DNA of 64,000 bases from BJHL01 sp040378885. GTDB lineage: Bacteria; Planctomycetota; Phycisphaerae; Phycisphaerales; UBA1924. Position numbers and translations under genes: made by a program. The first letter of the stretch is position 1. Each line of letters opens with the position of its first letter. Positions 25,418 to 33,740 of this stretch are shown here, piece after piece. The notes under the pieces were generated by a model. The model ran no database searches, was not told where the DNA came from, and saw nothing but the letters and a program-made list of their open reading frames with translations. Where the stretch lies: assembly GCA_046316615.1 (NCBI GenBank), contig JBKDAN010000031.1, positions 88,257-152,256 on the forward strand, in the 5' to 3' direction.

Positions 25418-26596
25418 GTGGCGCTGCCTGACGTCCCCAGCTTCTTTCGAGCCAAGCCCGATGGCGCACCAGTCATCGCGCGTCGGTATCACTTTTCATT
25501 GGCAGGCCTCGCCTACGCGCTGACGACCGCCGTGCTGGTGATCGGCGCGATCAATGGGCAGAACAACCTGCTGTTCTGGTTGTTCGGGCTGGCGGTCGCG
25601 GGGCTGGTTGTCTCAGGTGTGCTGAGCGGCTGGTCGCTCATGGGCATTCGTATTCAGCGAGAGATCATCACGCCTCGCGTCCACGCGGGCGAACCGCTGC
25701 GCATTCGCTATCGCATCGCGAATCGCAACTTCCTCTTTCCGGCATTCGCGCTCACGATCGAAGAGATGGCGGATGCGCGCAGTTGGCTGGGCAAGCGCTT
25801 TGCCGCCGACTTCCTGCAGACTATCGAGACACCCATCGCATACGTCGGCTACGTCGGCCCGCGCCAAAGCGTGACGGTGGAAGTTGAAGTCCGCTCACAC
25901 ACGCGTGGCGATGTCTCGCTCCAAGCATTTCGCGTCGCCAGCACGTTTCCGATTGGGCTGACGCGCAAGAGCATCACGTTCGCTCAGTCCGCGGCATGCG
26001 TCGTGTGGCCCGCGCTGTGCCAGCTTGCCCAGCATGTCACGCAGCAAGGCATCGAAGGTCGATCCACGCGCCGCCTGCGACCCAGTCCCAGTGGCGACGA
26101 GTTCTTCGCCCTTCGTGAGTTTCAGCCCGGTGACAGCGTGCGCAGTGTCGCTTGGCGTGCCAGCGCACGCGCAGACAAGCCGCTGGTGCGCTCCATGGCG
26201 GTGCGGCCCGGTCGCCGCGCATGGATCATCGTGGATGATCGCGCGACGGATGAAAACCTCGAGCGCGTGATGAGCGTCGCAGCATCACTCGCGTTGCAAC
26301 TGCGCGATCAGGGCGGCGACATTGGCCTTGCCGGGGTCTCGTGCGGATCGCTGCTGGCTCCCGCTGCGGGCGAACGCCACACCACGCGCCTGCTGGATGC
26401 GATGGCGACACTGAGCATGCGCGACACAGCGGCAACGCCCATGCGCACGCACACAGGTGAAAGCACGTACTTCGTCCATGCCGGAGGCGGCTCAACCCAG
26501 CCCGGCGCACGCAGCGTGAACGTGCTCGAAGCCGGGACATACGCACGTGCGCAGCTGCCCGCTCTGCCACAAGCAGCAGAAGGAGACACGCCATGA
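25418..26596 (+). CDS. DUF58 domain membrane protein
   Basis: A 392-residue protein of the DUF58 family, which usually travels with MoxR ATPases and transglutaminase-like proteins. Two membrane segments (about residues 27-47 and 50-70) are followed by a beta domain, then the DUF58 core FFALREFQPGDSVRSVAWRA near residues 228-247. It starts at GTG, 8 bases after the scpB stop; the ribosome site is weak. The stop overlaps the start of the transglutaminase gene (ATGA). The usual MoxR gene is not adjacent. Function is probably in envelope or protein maturation, inferred from family context. Confidence 0.85.
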   Translation: MALPDVPSFFRAKPDGAPVIARRYHFSLAGLAYALTTAVLVIGAINGQNNLLFWLFGLAVAGLVVSGVLSGWSLMGIRIQREIITPRVHAGEPLRIRYRIANRNFLFPAFALTIEEMADARSWLGKRFAADFLQTIETPIAYVGYVGPRQSVTVEVEVRSHTRGDVSLQAFRVASTFPIGLTRKSITFAQSAACVVWPALCQLAQHVTQQGIEGRSTRRLRPSPSGDEFFALREFQPGDSVRSVAWRASARADKPLVRSMAVRPGRRAWIIVDDRATDENLERVMSVAASLALQLRDQGGDIGLAGVSCGSLLAPAAGERHTTRLLDAMATLSMRDTAATPMRTHTGESTYFVHAGGGSTQPGARSVNVLEAGTYARAQLPALPQAAEGDTP

Positions 26597-28836
26597 CCGG
26601 CGCAACGGGCGTGCTCCGCAAGATTCGCTGGTGTCTGCTGGTTGCGGTGGTGCTGGCCTTCTTCGCATTTGCAAGCGCGGAAGGCACGTGGCCCGGCTTC
26701 GCGCTGCTCTTGATCTTCGGATCACTCGGCTGGTACGTGACCGAAGGCCGGCCCATGTTCGTGCGACCGGCGGCGGATGGGCCGACTCCCACGCGCTGGG
26801 AGGGCTTGCCGCGTTGGGTCGCGAATGTGGTGCTTGTCGGCGCACTGCTGGCGGCGTTGTATCGCGGTCGCTCGGGTGAGTCCGTTGTTTCGGCGTTCAC
26901 CGCATTTCTCGCGAGCATCATCGTGCTGAAGCTGTGGCAAAAGCGCGACCCGGGCGACTATGGCCAGATGCTGACGATGTCGCTGTTCCTGACCATCGGC
27001 GCCACGCTGAACAGCAACAACCTGGGTGTCGGTCTGGCGGTCATGGTCCAGACTCCCGTGCTCATGCTGGGCGCAATGCTGCTGCAGATATGGAATGCAC
27101 AGCGTCGCGGCGCGCCAACCGTCTTTGACGCGGCGGCAGATTGGCGCAGGCTGCGGCGGCCGCTTGTCCTTGTCGCGACCGTCTCGCTGCTGGTCGCGGT
27201 CGCCGTCAGTGCAGTTGTCTTTGTGATCGTGCCGCGCCAGGCGGCGCAGGTGCCCGGGCTGGGCGGCTTTGGCCGGCTGGTGGGCGGACGCCAAGTAGGC
27301 TTTACGAATCAAGTCGATCTGCGTGCGGGCGGCATCACCAGTGAATCGCGCGAAGTCATGCTTATCGCGGCGTTCGCGAAAGATGCCGAGTTCAAACAGC
27401 CGGTCGGTTCGCCTGATGTACCGCAGTATCTTCGCGGCGCGGTGCTCGACTACAGAGAGAACGGACTGTGGCGCGAGGCCGAGGCTCGCGGCAATCGCGA
27501 GCTTCAGCGTTCCGACCCCGTCATGGGCACGCTCGACGCGAAATCACATCACCTCGTGGGCGAAGTGCTGCATCAGCGCATCACGCTGCAATCGGGCGCG
27601 ATGCAGGAACAGCCCGTCTTTCACGTGCATCGCGGCATCAGTTTCAGCTCGCCCATGCCCGCGGCATCTCTGAGCGATCTCGCGTCTGGCACGGCTCGCA
27701 TCCGACCGGAATCCACCACCTTCATTTACGACGTGCAATCGCTGCTCGGCGCCCGCCCGCGTCCGCGTGACGAAAGTGCCGAAGGTCAAGAACGCGTCGA
27801 CGTGCCGCGATTTCGCGATCGCCGGGGCCAGGTCTCAAACTCCGCACTCGAGCCTTTCAGCACGCCCATCCTGCGTGAACGCAACATCGAGCCTGATCCG
27901 AATCTCCGCCCGGTTGAAGAGGACGCAGCTGCGGTGATCGCGCTGGTGAGCTACCTGCGCCGCACCCATGCCTACAGCCTGCAACGCACGCCTCCGCCCG
28001 TCAATCAAGATCCTGTCGTGTGGTGGCTAGAGAACAAGCAATCCGGCAGTTGTGAGTACTTCGCAGCGGCGCTCGCAGGTCTGTGCAACAGCGTGGGCAT
28101 CGACGCTCGCGTGGTCGCGGGGTACCTCGCTGCGGAGTTTGATACCTCGACGAACCAGTACATCGTCCGCCGCAGCGACGCTCACGCATGGGTGGAAGCC
28201 TCCATCGGCGTAGGCCAATGGCGCACCTACGACGCCACGCCCATCGCGGAGAACATCCAGGAGCGCATGCGTGATCGCTTCACGCTCACCGGGCGGCTGC
28301 TTGGCTTCCTCGATGGCATGCAGGCCAGTTGGAACACGCGCGTCGTCGCGTTTGATATCACTTCGCAGCAGCGACTCTTTAGCCCGCAAGGCGAAGTGCC
28401 CCCGATCGTCGAGCGACTGACGCACCTGCTGCGCACCAACCGCGACCGCGATCCGATCATCTCCACACTCACGTTCACGCGTGCTATCACCAGTCTGCTT
28501 GCAGTTGTCTTCATCGGCAGCGGCATCGCGCTACTGCTGTGGGGATTGCTGCGCCTTCGCAAGCGAAAGAGCCCCGCATTGCAAGCTGGCTGGGCGATCA
28601 CGCAGCCACAGCAACGGGCATTGCTTGAGAGCATCACCCGTCGCGTGGGCCCGCGCGACGGAGCCGTGCCCCTGCGCGACTGGGTCACGCGAGCCGCCCC
28701 GCCCCAAGCTCGAGACGCCCTGCTCGCCTCGGCTGATGCCCTCTACGCAGCTCGGTTTTCCCAAGGCGAAACCGACATCGCCGCGGCCCTCGCAAAGCTC
28801 GAAGCTCAAGTCCCGACGACGACCCCCACGACATGA
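26593..28836 (+). CDS. DUF3488/transglutaminase-like membrane protein (TgpA type)
   Basis: A 747-residue protein: about six hydrophobic segments in the first 225 residues, a periplasmic region with a transglutaminase core, then another membrane segment near residue 640 and a cytoplasmic tail. The catalytic triad is visible as Cys in SGSCEYFAAALAGLC, His in SDAHAWVEA and Asp in RTYDATP. TgpA-type proteins are reported as essential periplasmic transglutaminases in some bacteria; the substrate is unknown. It is coupled to the DUF58 gene, the usual pairing. Confidence 0.88.
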   Translation: MTGATGVLRKIRWCLLVAVVLAFFAFASAEGTWPGFALLLIFGSLGWYVTEGRPMFVRPAADGPTPTRWEGLPRWVANVVLVGALLAALYRGRSGESVVSAFTAFLASIIVLKLWQKRDPGDYGQMLTMSLFLTIGATLNSNNLGVGLAVMVQTPVLMLGAMLLQIWNAQRRGAPTVFDAAADWRRLRRPLVLVATVSLLVAVAVSAVVFVIVPRQAAQVPGLGGFGRLVGGRQVGFTNQVDLRAGGITSESREVMLIAAFAKDAEFKQPVGSPDVPQYLRGAVLDYRENGLWREAEARGNRELQRSDPVMGTLDAKSHHLVGEVLHQRITLQSGAMQEQPVFHVHRGISFSSPMPAASLSDLASGTARIRPESTTFIYDVQSLLGARPRPRDESAEGQERVDVPRFRDRRGQVSNSALEPFSTPILRERNIEPDPNLRPVEEDAAAVIALVSYLRRTHAYSLQRTPPPVNQDPVVWWLENKQSGSCEYFAAALAGLCNSVGIDARVVAGYLAAEFDTSTNQYIVRRSDAHAWVEASIGVGQWRTYDATPIAENIQERMRDRFTLTGRLLGFLDGMQASWNTRVVAFDITSQQRLFSPQGEVPPIVERLTHLLRTNRDRDPIISTLTFTRAITSLLAVVFIGSGIALLLWGLLRLRKRKSPALQAGWAITQPQQRALLESITRRVGPRDGAVPLRDWVTRAAPPQARDALLASADALYAARFSQGETDIAAALAKLEAQVPTTTPTT

Positions 28837-28968
28837 TGCCATCCCACCTGTGCGGCCTGTGCAGGCAGCACACCGCGTTTGCGGACCTGCCGCGCACGTT
28901 TCACGTGCGCAGCGTGCTCAGCCTGACCGATGACCCATATGGCGGCTTCGGCCGCAGGGAGCATCATC

Positions 28969-29826
28969 ATGCCTGCAAACCGGTCACGCAATGAACGCTG
29001 GCGCGAATCGCTGCATCAGATTTACGAACGGGGCGGATGCCTCGAGTTCTCGCTCGCGCCCGATGCAGGCCACGCCGATGCCACGCCCGACCTCGTCTGG
29101 CGCGTCCGGCTGCTGGGCGTGAAGGACAACGAGCTGCTCGTCGAGCGCCCCAGCGCCTGCGGCAAGGCAGTGCCTCTGCAAGACGGCGCCAATTTGGTCG
29201 GCGTCATGATCATCGGGCAGAACCGCTGGATGTTCGCGACGCGCGTGCTGAGCCGTGCGGACGGCGCGAGCCCCTGGCCCGCGTCATTGGTCGGCCTGCG
29301 CGTCAAGATGCCCGACAGCGTTGAACGCTGCTCACGCCGCGAGAACATGCGCGTATCGACCGCCGAACTGCACGCCCCCACGGTCGAGTGCTACAAGCTG
29401 CTCGAGCCTTCGACCGTTGCAACCGCCGAGCTGGCCAACAAGTCCCAGATTCTGGAACTGGAGCGCACGGGCGGCACGCTTTCGCTCCATGAGCCCTCGC
29501 AGCTTTCGCTGCCCGAAGTCGGACCCAAGTTCACGGCCAAACTGGTGAACGTGGGCGGCGGCGGTATGGGCCTGCTCATCGACAAGTCCGAGTCGAGCGC
29601 CGCCAACAACGCCAAGCTGGTGTGGATGCGCATCGACCTGCGACCCACCATCCCCGCGCCGCTCAGTCTGGTGGGCAAGATCGTGCACACGCACATCGAC
29701 AGTGCCCAGAACGTCTACGCGGGCGTCGCGTTTGAATTTGCGTTCAACCCCCAGCACCGCGACTTTGTCGTGGCCCAGGTGGAACGCTACATCAACACGC
29801 TCCAAGCCAAGCGCAAGGCCGCCTAA
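28969..29826 (+). CDS. PilZ domain protein (YcgR-like)
   Basis: A 285-residue protein with a YcgR-like N-terminal beta domain and a C-terminal PilZ domain, the cyclic-di-GMP receptor fold. The PilZ motif RRENMRVS (RRxxxR) lies near residues 122-129, and the second motif appears as NVGGGGMGLLID, a variant of the usual (D/N)xSxxG in which Ser is Gly. The long gap between the two motifs (about 80 residues) is unusual. AGGGAG at 28956-28961 supports the ATG at 28969 over the one at 28930. It may control motility or envelope synthesis; the target cannot be seen. Confidence 0.7.
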   Translation: MPANRSRNERWRESLHQIYERGGCLEFSLAPDAGHADATPDLVWRVRLLGVKDNELLVERPSACGKAVPLQDGANLVGVMIIGQNRWMFATRVLSRADGASPWPASLVGLRVKMPDSVERCSRRENMRVSTAELHAPTVECYKLLEPSTVATAELANKSQILELERTGGTLSLHEPSQLSLPEVGPKFTAKLVNVGGGGMGLLIDKSESSAANNAKLVWMRIDLRPTIPAPLSLVGKIVHTHIDSAQNVYAGVAFEFAFNPQHRDFVVAQVERYINTLQAKRKAA

Positions 29827-29893
29827 CCCCTTCCTACAATGTCCCATAACTCGCTCAACACAATGCACTTGCGTTGCGGTGATTCCATTTTGC

Positions 29894-29921
29894 GAAACTT
29901 TCGTCCCGCTACGTCGTCTAA
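29894..29921 (+). promoter_or_regulatory. Candidate ECF-sigma promoter
   Basis: GAAACTT at 29894-29900 and GTCTAA at 29916-29921, with spacing as in ECF (RpoE-like) sigma promoters. It lies 125 bases before the glycine-zipper lipoprotein start. This rests on pattern resemblance only. Confidence 0.4.
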
Positions 29922-30045
29922 GTTAGTGGAGGCTTTACCCCTCCGAGCCACGACGGGACAAACGAAATCCCCCGCCGTGGCGCAACGAACACAGAACGGC
30001 GTGACCCTCGCACCCCACGCCGACAACGCTCTGAGGAGAGCACCC

Positions 30046-30309
30046 ATGAAGACCACTCGCTATCACAAGCCCCTTGCAGTTCTTGCGCTCACCGCCACCA
30101 CCTTCAGCCTGACCGGCTGCAACAACGCCCTCGAAGGCGGCGCCAGCGGCGCTGCTGTCGGCGCACTCGCCGGTATGGGTATCGGCAGTCTGTTTGGCGA
30201 CATGGGCGCGGGCGCTGCGGGCGGCGCCATTGGCGGCGCAGTGCTGGGTGGCATCATCGGCGACCAGAATCGCCGCAACGCCGGCGGCGGCTACCACGGC
30301 GGGTATTGA
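30046..30309 (+). CDS. Glycine-zipper lipoprotein
   Basis: An 87-residue protein with a signal peptide ending in the lipobox LTGC (Cys at about 25), then a glycine-zipper region (GASGAAVGALAGMG, AGAAGGAIGGAVLGG) that could form a membrane-inserting helical hairpin as in the SlyB/Rick-17kDa-like families. It ends in a Gly/Tyr/His tail. GAGGAGA stands 6-7 bases before the ATG. It is preceded by a possible ECF-type promoter and followed by a hairpin terminator, so it seems to be a stand-alone envelope-stress-like gene; that link is inference. Confidence 0.72.
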   Translation: MKTTRYHKPLAVLALTATTFSLTGCNNALEGGASGAAVGALAGMGIGSLFGDMGAGAAGGAIGGAVLGGIIGDQNRRNAGGGYHGGY

Positions 30310-30360
30310 AACCCCCTCGCACAATAGATCGGGCTTCACGAACAAGACAGACTGACCCCC

Positions 30361-30386
30361 ACGCCCGCGCTCCCAAGCGCGGGCGT
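30361..30386 (+). terminator. Intrinsic terminator after the glycine-zipper gene
   Basis: Stem ACGCCCGCGCT pairs with AGCGCGGGCGT around CCCA, followed by TCTCGTTCT. Confidence 0.65.
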
Positions 30387-30526
30387 TCTCGTTCTGCGTT
30401 TGCTCGCGGTCTACCATCCGCCCCCTGCACAACGCCCATGCCGCGTTGCGGTATACGTTTGCGTGGGGCTTGGCTTTCTTGCTTGACCTTGAACGACCGT
30501 CGTGGGATGGACGTATTGCCCAAAGG

Positions 30527-31633
30527 ATGTGCGTGTTGAACAGGCTGAATCGTCACACTCGCTTTGTCGCCGCCGGCGTTTTCGCTTGGGCTCTGGTCAC
30601 TGGTGCCGTCGCTCAGCCTGCGCTGCTGCCTGCGAACCTGGTGCAGGCCGGCTCGCTCGCGCCCGATCAGGTCGCCTCCATCGCTGCTGCCATCAAGCCC
30701 CATGTCGAAGCCTTGTCGGGCCCAGCCGATGCGATTGGCGCCGCCCGTCGCCAGTTGCTCAGCCCGCTTGCCGCCACCGGCAACCCCAGCGTGCCCTTCC
30801 GCCTGCGCTACGCCGAAGAAGTGAGCAAGCAGCTCGCCCCGGTGCTGAGCGGCAGCAACCAGATGGCCAAGATCAACGCTCTGGTCATCGCGGGTGAACT
30901 GAGCACGTCGGATGCGGCTCGTCTGCTCGCCACGTCGCGCAAGGACACGGACCCCAGCGTGCGCTTCCAGGCGGCAGACGCAGGCCGCGCGATTCTGGCA
31001 ACCTACGCCAACTCCCGCGGCAGCACGCTGCTGGCTGACGACGATGCTCGCAGCCTGGTGAGTGACATTGCCAAAGCCATCGCCAGCGAGAAGGACCCGC
31101 TGGTGCAGGATGCCCTGCTCGCCAGCCTTGAAGCGGCCTTGCCCAGCACCAAGCTGCAGGAAGCTGCTGCCAAGAGCCTCGCGGACGCGGCCAACACCAT
31201 CGCTCGCAACGCCTCCAAGTCGGCGGCGGATACTCGCCTGCTGGAAGCCTTTGAGCGCGTCGCGAACACGATGTCAGACCTGCTCATTCGCCAGGGCAAC
31301 GCCATGGTCGCCCCGGTGAAGATCGCGATTGGCGACTTCGCGGCAAGCAGCCTGTGGCACACCAAGCAGGCCATCGCCGCCAAGGCCGTGCCGGGCGGAG
31401 CCGACCAGCCGCTGCGTGACGCCTATTCCCGTCTTGCTCAGAGCAGCGAGAACCTGATCCTGCGGGCCGGCACCAGCCTTGACCCCACGCTCAAGGTGTC
31501 GCCCAAGAACACCGGCTCCAAAGTCGGCCAAGGCAACACCCAAGGCGACGCATCGTTCGTCGCGGATGCCAACGAACTGATCGCCGTCGTCACCACCCCG
31601 CCCTTCGGCGTGAACGCCTCTCGATATAAGTGA
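30527..31633 (+). CDS. Secreted alpha-helical repeat protein (HEAT-like), unknown function
   Basis: A 368-residue protein with a signal peptide (hydrophobic residues about 13-28, ending near AVAQ). The rest is mostly Ala-rich helices with a repeat look (KINALVIAGELSTSDAARLL, SVRFQAADAGRAILATYA, DPLVQDALLASLEAALPS), like HEAT repeats but not assignable to a named family. Start choice is uncertain: ATG 30527, GTG 30533 (AAAGGA 5 bases upstream) and ATG 30446 all open the frame; the last would place a second hydrophobic stretch in front of the signal peptide. No neighbours point to a role. Confidence 0.6.
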   Translation: MCVLNRLNRHTRFVAAGVFAWALVTGAVAQPALLPANLVQAGSLAPDQVASIAAAIKPHVEALSGPADAIGAARRQLLSPLAATGNPSVPFRLRYAEEVSKQLAPVLSGSNQMAKINALVIAGELSTSDAARLLATSRKDTDPSVRFQAADAGRAILATYANSRGSTLLADDDARSLVSDIAKAIASEKDPLVQDALLASLEAALPSTKLQEAAAKSLADAANTIARNASKSAADTRLLEAFERVANTMSDLLIRQGNAMVAPVKIAIGDFAASSLWHTKQAIAAKAVPGGADQPLRDAYSRLAQSSENLILRAGTSLDPTLKVSPKNTGSKVGQGNTQGDASFVADANELIAVVTTPPFGVNASRYK

Positions 31634-31665
31634 GCGGCACGCCCGACATGCCAACTTCAACGTGC

Positions 31666-31693
31666 CATCAGGCTTGGCTCTGCAAGCCTGATG
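31666..31693 (+). repeat. REP-like hairpin, left of the RAYT gene
   Basis: A 10-base perfect stem (CATCAGGCTT with AAGCCTGATG) and loop GGCTCTGC. Its inverted partner lies at 32313-32340 with three compensated pair changes in the stem. Confidence 0.75.
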
Positions 31694-31721
31694 CGAACGT
31701 GTAGGCGTGGCCGCAGCTCAC

Positions 31722-32276
31722 CTAGATGAATCCGCGCCAAAGCACCAGCGAGCGGGGAATGTCGCACGGCACTTCGTCGTCATGTTTCCCCATCCACCAG
31801 CGTGCACTCGACCAGCGCCACGCAGTCGGATCACCCACTAGACCACGCTTGACCGGATTGTGGTGGATGTAGTGGATGGTCTTGAGAAGTTCTGCTTCAT
31901 CTCGAATGTTGCGATCAAACCCGCCGCCACGCTGCCAGAATCGGCGATTTCCTTGATCGTCTTGGATCAGTTCGAGACACATCCGCGCGTTCTGCGAATC
32001 AAGCGACTGCCACCGACGGATCACAACCTGCGCGAGTCGCTGCTTCATAAGCGCCAAGGGACGGTCGAGTTCGTCGTGCAAGCCGCGCTCAACGAGCAAG
32101 TGAACATGTTCCGGCATGACGACCCACGCCAACATCTTGACGTCATACCGACTGAGACACTCTCGCATAAGTCGTTCGAACAGGTCGGCGATGTGAGGAT
32201 TGAGCAAGACAGGCTGACGCTTGTAACAACTGAAGGTGATAAACCTCGCACCACGTGGCGACTCCCACCGGACCAT
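31722..32276 (-). CDS. REP-associated tyrosine transposase (RAYT, Y1 family)
   Basis: A 184-residue protein of the Y1/IS200-like transposase group. The HUH motif is in VVMPEHVHLLVE and the catalytic Tyr in the helix IHYIHHNPVKRGLV, which is the RAYT-type ending. RFITFSCYKR at the N-terminus is also typical. These enzymes act on short palindromic REP sequences as single strands. The start is uncertain: ATG 32276 is chosen because family similarity begins there, but GTG codons at 32306 and 32315 are in frame, the last lying inside the right hairpin. Hairpins in inverted order flank the gene. The reading frame is intact. Confidence 0.85.
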   Translation of the reverse strand: MVRWESPRGARFITFSCYKRQPVLLNPHIADLFERLMRECLSRYDVKMLAWVVMPEHVHLLVERGLHDELDRPLALMKQRLAQVVIRRWQSLDSQNARMCLELIQDDQGNRRFWQRGGGFDRNIRDEAELLKTIHYIHHNPVKRGLVGDPTAWRWSSARWWMGKHDDEVPCDIPRSLVLWRGFI

Positions 32277-32312
32277 CTGCTTGCGGATGGTGTCATTCTC
32301 ACTCACAAGGCA

Positions 32313-32340
32313 CACTAGGCCTGCAAAGCCAGGCCTAGTG
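32313..32340 (-). repeat. REP-like hairpin, right of the RAYT gene
   Basis: On the minus strand: stem CACTAGGCCT with AGGCCTAGTG and loop GGCTTTGC. It is the inverted partner of 31666-31693; differences in the stem are paired, keeping the fold. Confidence 0.75.
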
Positions 32341-32365
32341 GCACAGAAGACTGGTATGCTTCCCC

Positions 32366-33709
32366 ATGACCACCCCCGACTTCAACCCGCGCTCCGCCTT
32401 CCTGCAAGACATGCAATGGCGCGGCCAGATCAACCAAGGCACCGACCTTGTCGCCATGGACAAGTGGTTGTGCGAAGGCGACGCCGCGAGCAAGAAGGCG
32501 TACGTGGGCTTTGACCCCACCGCCGACAGCCTGACGATCGGCAACCTCGTGGGCATCATGACGCTCGCTCGCTGGCAGCAGGCGGGACACACGCCTGTCG
32601 CACTGATGGGCGGCGCGACGGGCCTCATCGGCGACCCCAGCGGCAAGAGCGCCGAACGCACGCTCAACAGTGAGGACACGGTTCGCAAAAACGTCGAGCG
32701 CATCGCGACGATCTTCGCGGGCGGCGAGTTGTTCAACACCAACGCCACGGCCAACTCGCTCAAGATGGTCAACAACATCGACTGGCTCGGCACGATGGGC
32801 TTCCTCGAAGCTCTGCGCGAGATTGGCAAGCACTTCTCGGTCAACATGATGATCCAGAAGGACAGTGTGAAAGCCCGCCTTGAGAGCCGCGAGCAGGGCA
32901 TTAGCTACACCGAGTTCAGCTACATGCTTTTGCAGGCGTACGACTTCTTCTGGCTGCACAAGCATGAAGGTGTCGCGACGCAGATGGGCGGGAGCGATCA
33001 GTTTGGGAACATCGTGGTTGGCAAAGACCTCATCGACAAGAAGTCCGCCGCTTCAGGTGTCGTCGCCGGTTCGGCGCATGGCCTTACCTGGCCCCTCGTC
33101 ACCAAGTCCGATGGCACCAAGTTCGGCAAGACCGAATCCGGCGCGATCTGGTTGAAAGCCGATCGCACGTCGCCCTACGCATACTACCAGTTCTGGCTCA
33201 ACGCCGCCGACGCGGACGTGGTGCGCTTCCTCAAGACCTTCACGTTCCTCACGCGTGAAGAAGTCGACGCGCTGGCTGCCAGCCAGCAGAGCAACCCCGG
33301 CGCACGCGAAGCGCAGCGTGCGCTGGCGCGCGAGGCTACACGCGTCCTCCACGGCAAAGCCGCGATGGAGAACGCGGAGGCGGCGGGCAAGGCGCTTTTC
33401 AGTGGCGACATTGGCGGGCTTGATCTCGCGACACTGCGAGATGTGTTCGCAAGCGTGCCCAACAAGGTGATGAGCAAGGCGAGCCTCGAAGGTGAAGGCG
33501 TCGCGGTGCTCGACATCCTGACGGACACGGACCTCAAGCTCGCCGCAAGCAAGCGTGAGGCGCGTGACTTCGTGAGTGCCAACGCGGTAACCGTGAACGG
33601 CAAGCCCGTGACGCTGGAATCGCGACTGAAAACCAGCGACCTGCTGCATGGCTGCTTCATCGCCATCCGCCGCGGAAAGAAGCAGTGGGCAGCAACGGAA
33701 TGGAAGTGA
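32366..33709 (+). CDS. tyrS: Tyrosyl-tRNA synthetase
   Basis: A 447-residue class I synthetase that charges tRNA-Tyr. VGFDPTADSLTIGNL holds the HIGH-equivalent, here TIGN rather than the usual HxGH. MGGSDQFGNIVVG (Tyr-binding helix) and KFGKTESG (KMSKS-equivalent) are intact, and an S4-like RNA-binding domain closes the C-terminus (ALTVNGKPV-like: SANAVTVNGKPVTLESRL). Length is normal. The gene begins 25 bases past the right RAYT hairpin and converges on glyS with only 31 bases between. Confidence 0.95.
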   Translation: MTTPDFNPRSAFLQDMQWRGQINQGTDLVAMDKWLCEGDAASKKAYVGFDPTADSLTIGNLVGIMTLARWQQAGHTPVALMGGATGLIGDPSGKSAERTLNSEDTVRKNVERIATIFAGGELFNTNATANSLKMVNNIDWLGTMGFLEALREIGKHFSVNMMIQKDSVKARLESREQGISYTEFSYMLLQAYDFFWLHKHEGVATQMGGSDQFGNIVVGKDLIDKKSAASGVVAGSAHGLTWPLVTKSDGTKFGKTESGAIWLKADRTSPYAYYQFWLNAADADVVRFLKTFTFLTREEVDALAASQQSNPGAREAQRALAREATRVLHGKAAMENAEAAGKALFSGDIGGLDLATLRDVFASVPNKVMSKASLEGEGVAVLDILTDTDLKLAASKREARDFVSANAVTVNGKPVTLESRLKTSDLLHGCFIAIRRGKKQWAATEWK

Positions 33710-33740
33710 ACAGACGCGTAGGGCCGACGGGACGCCGGAC

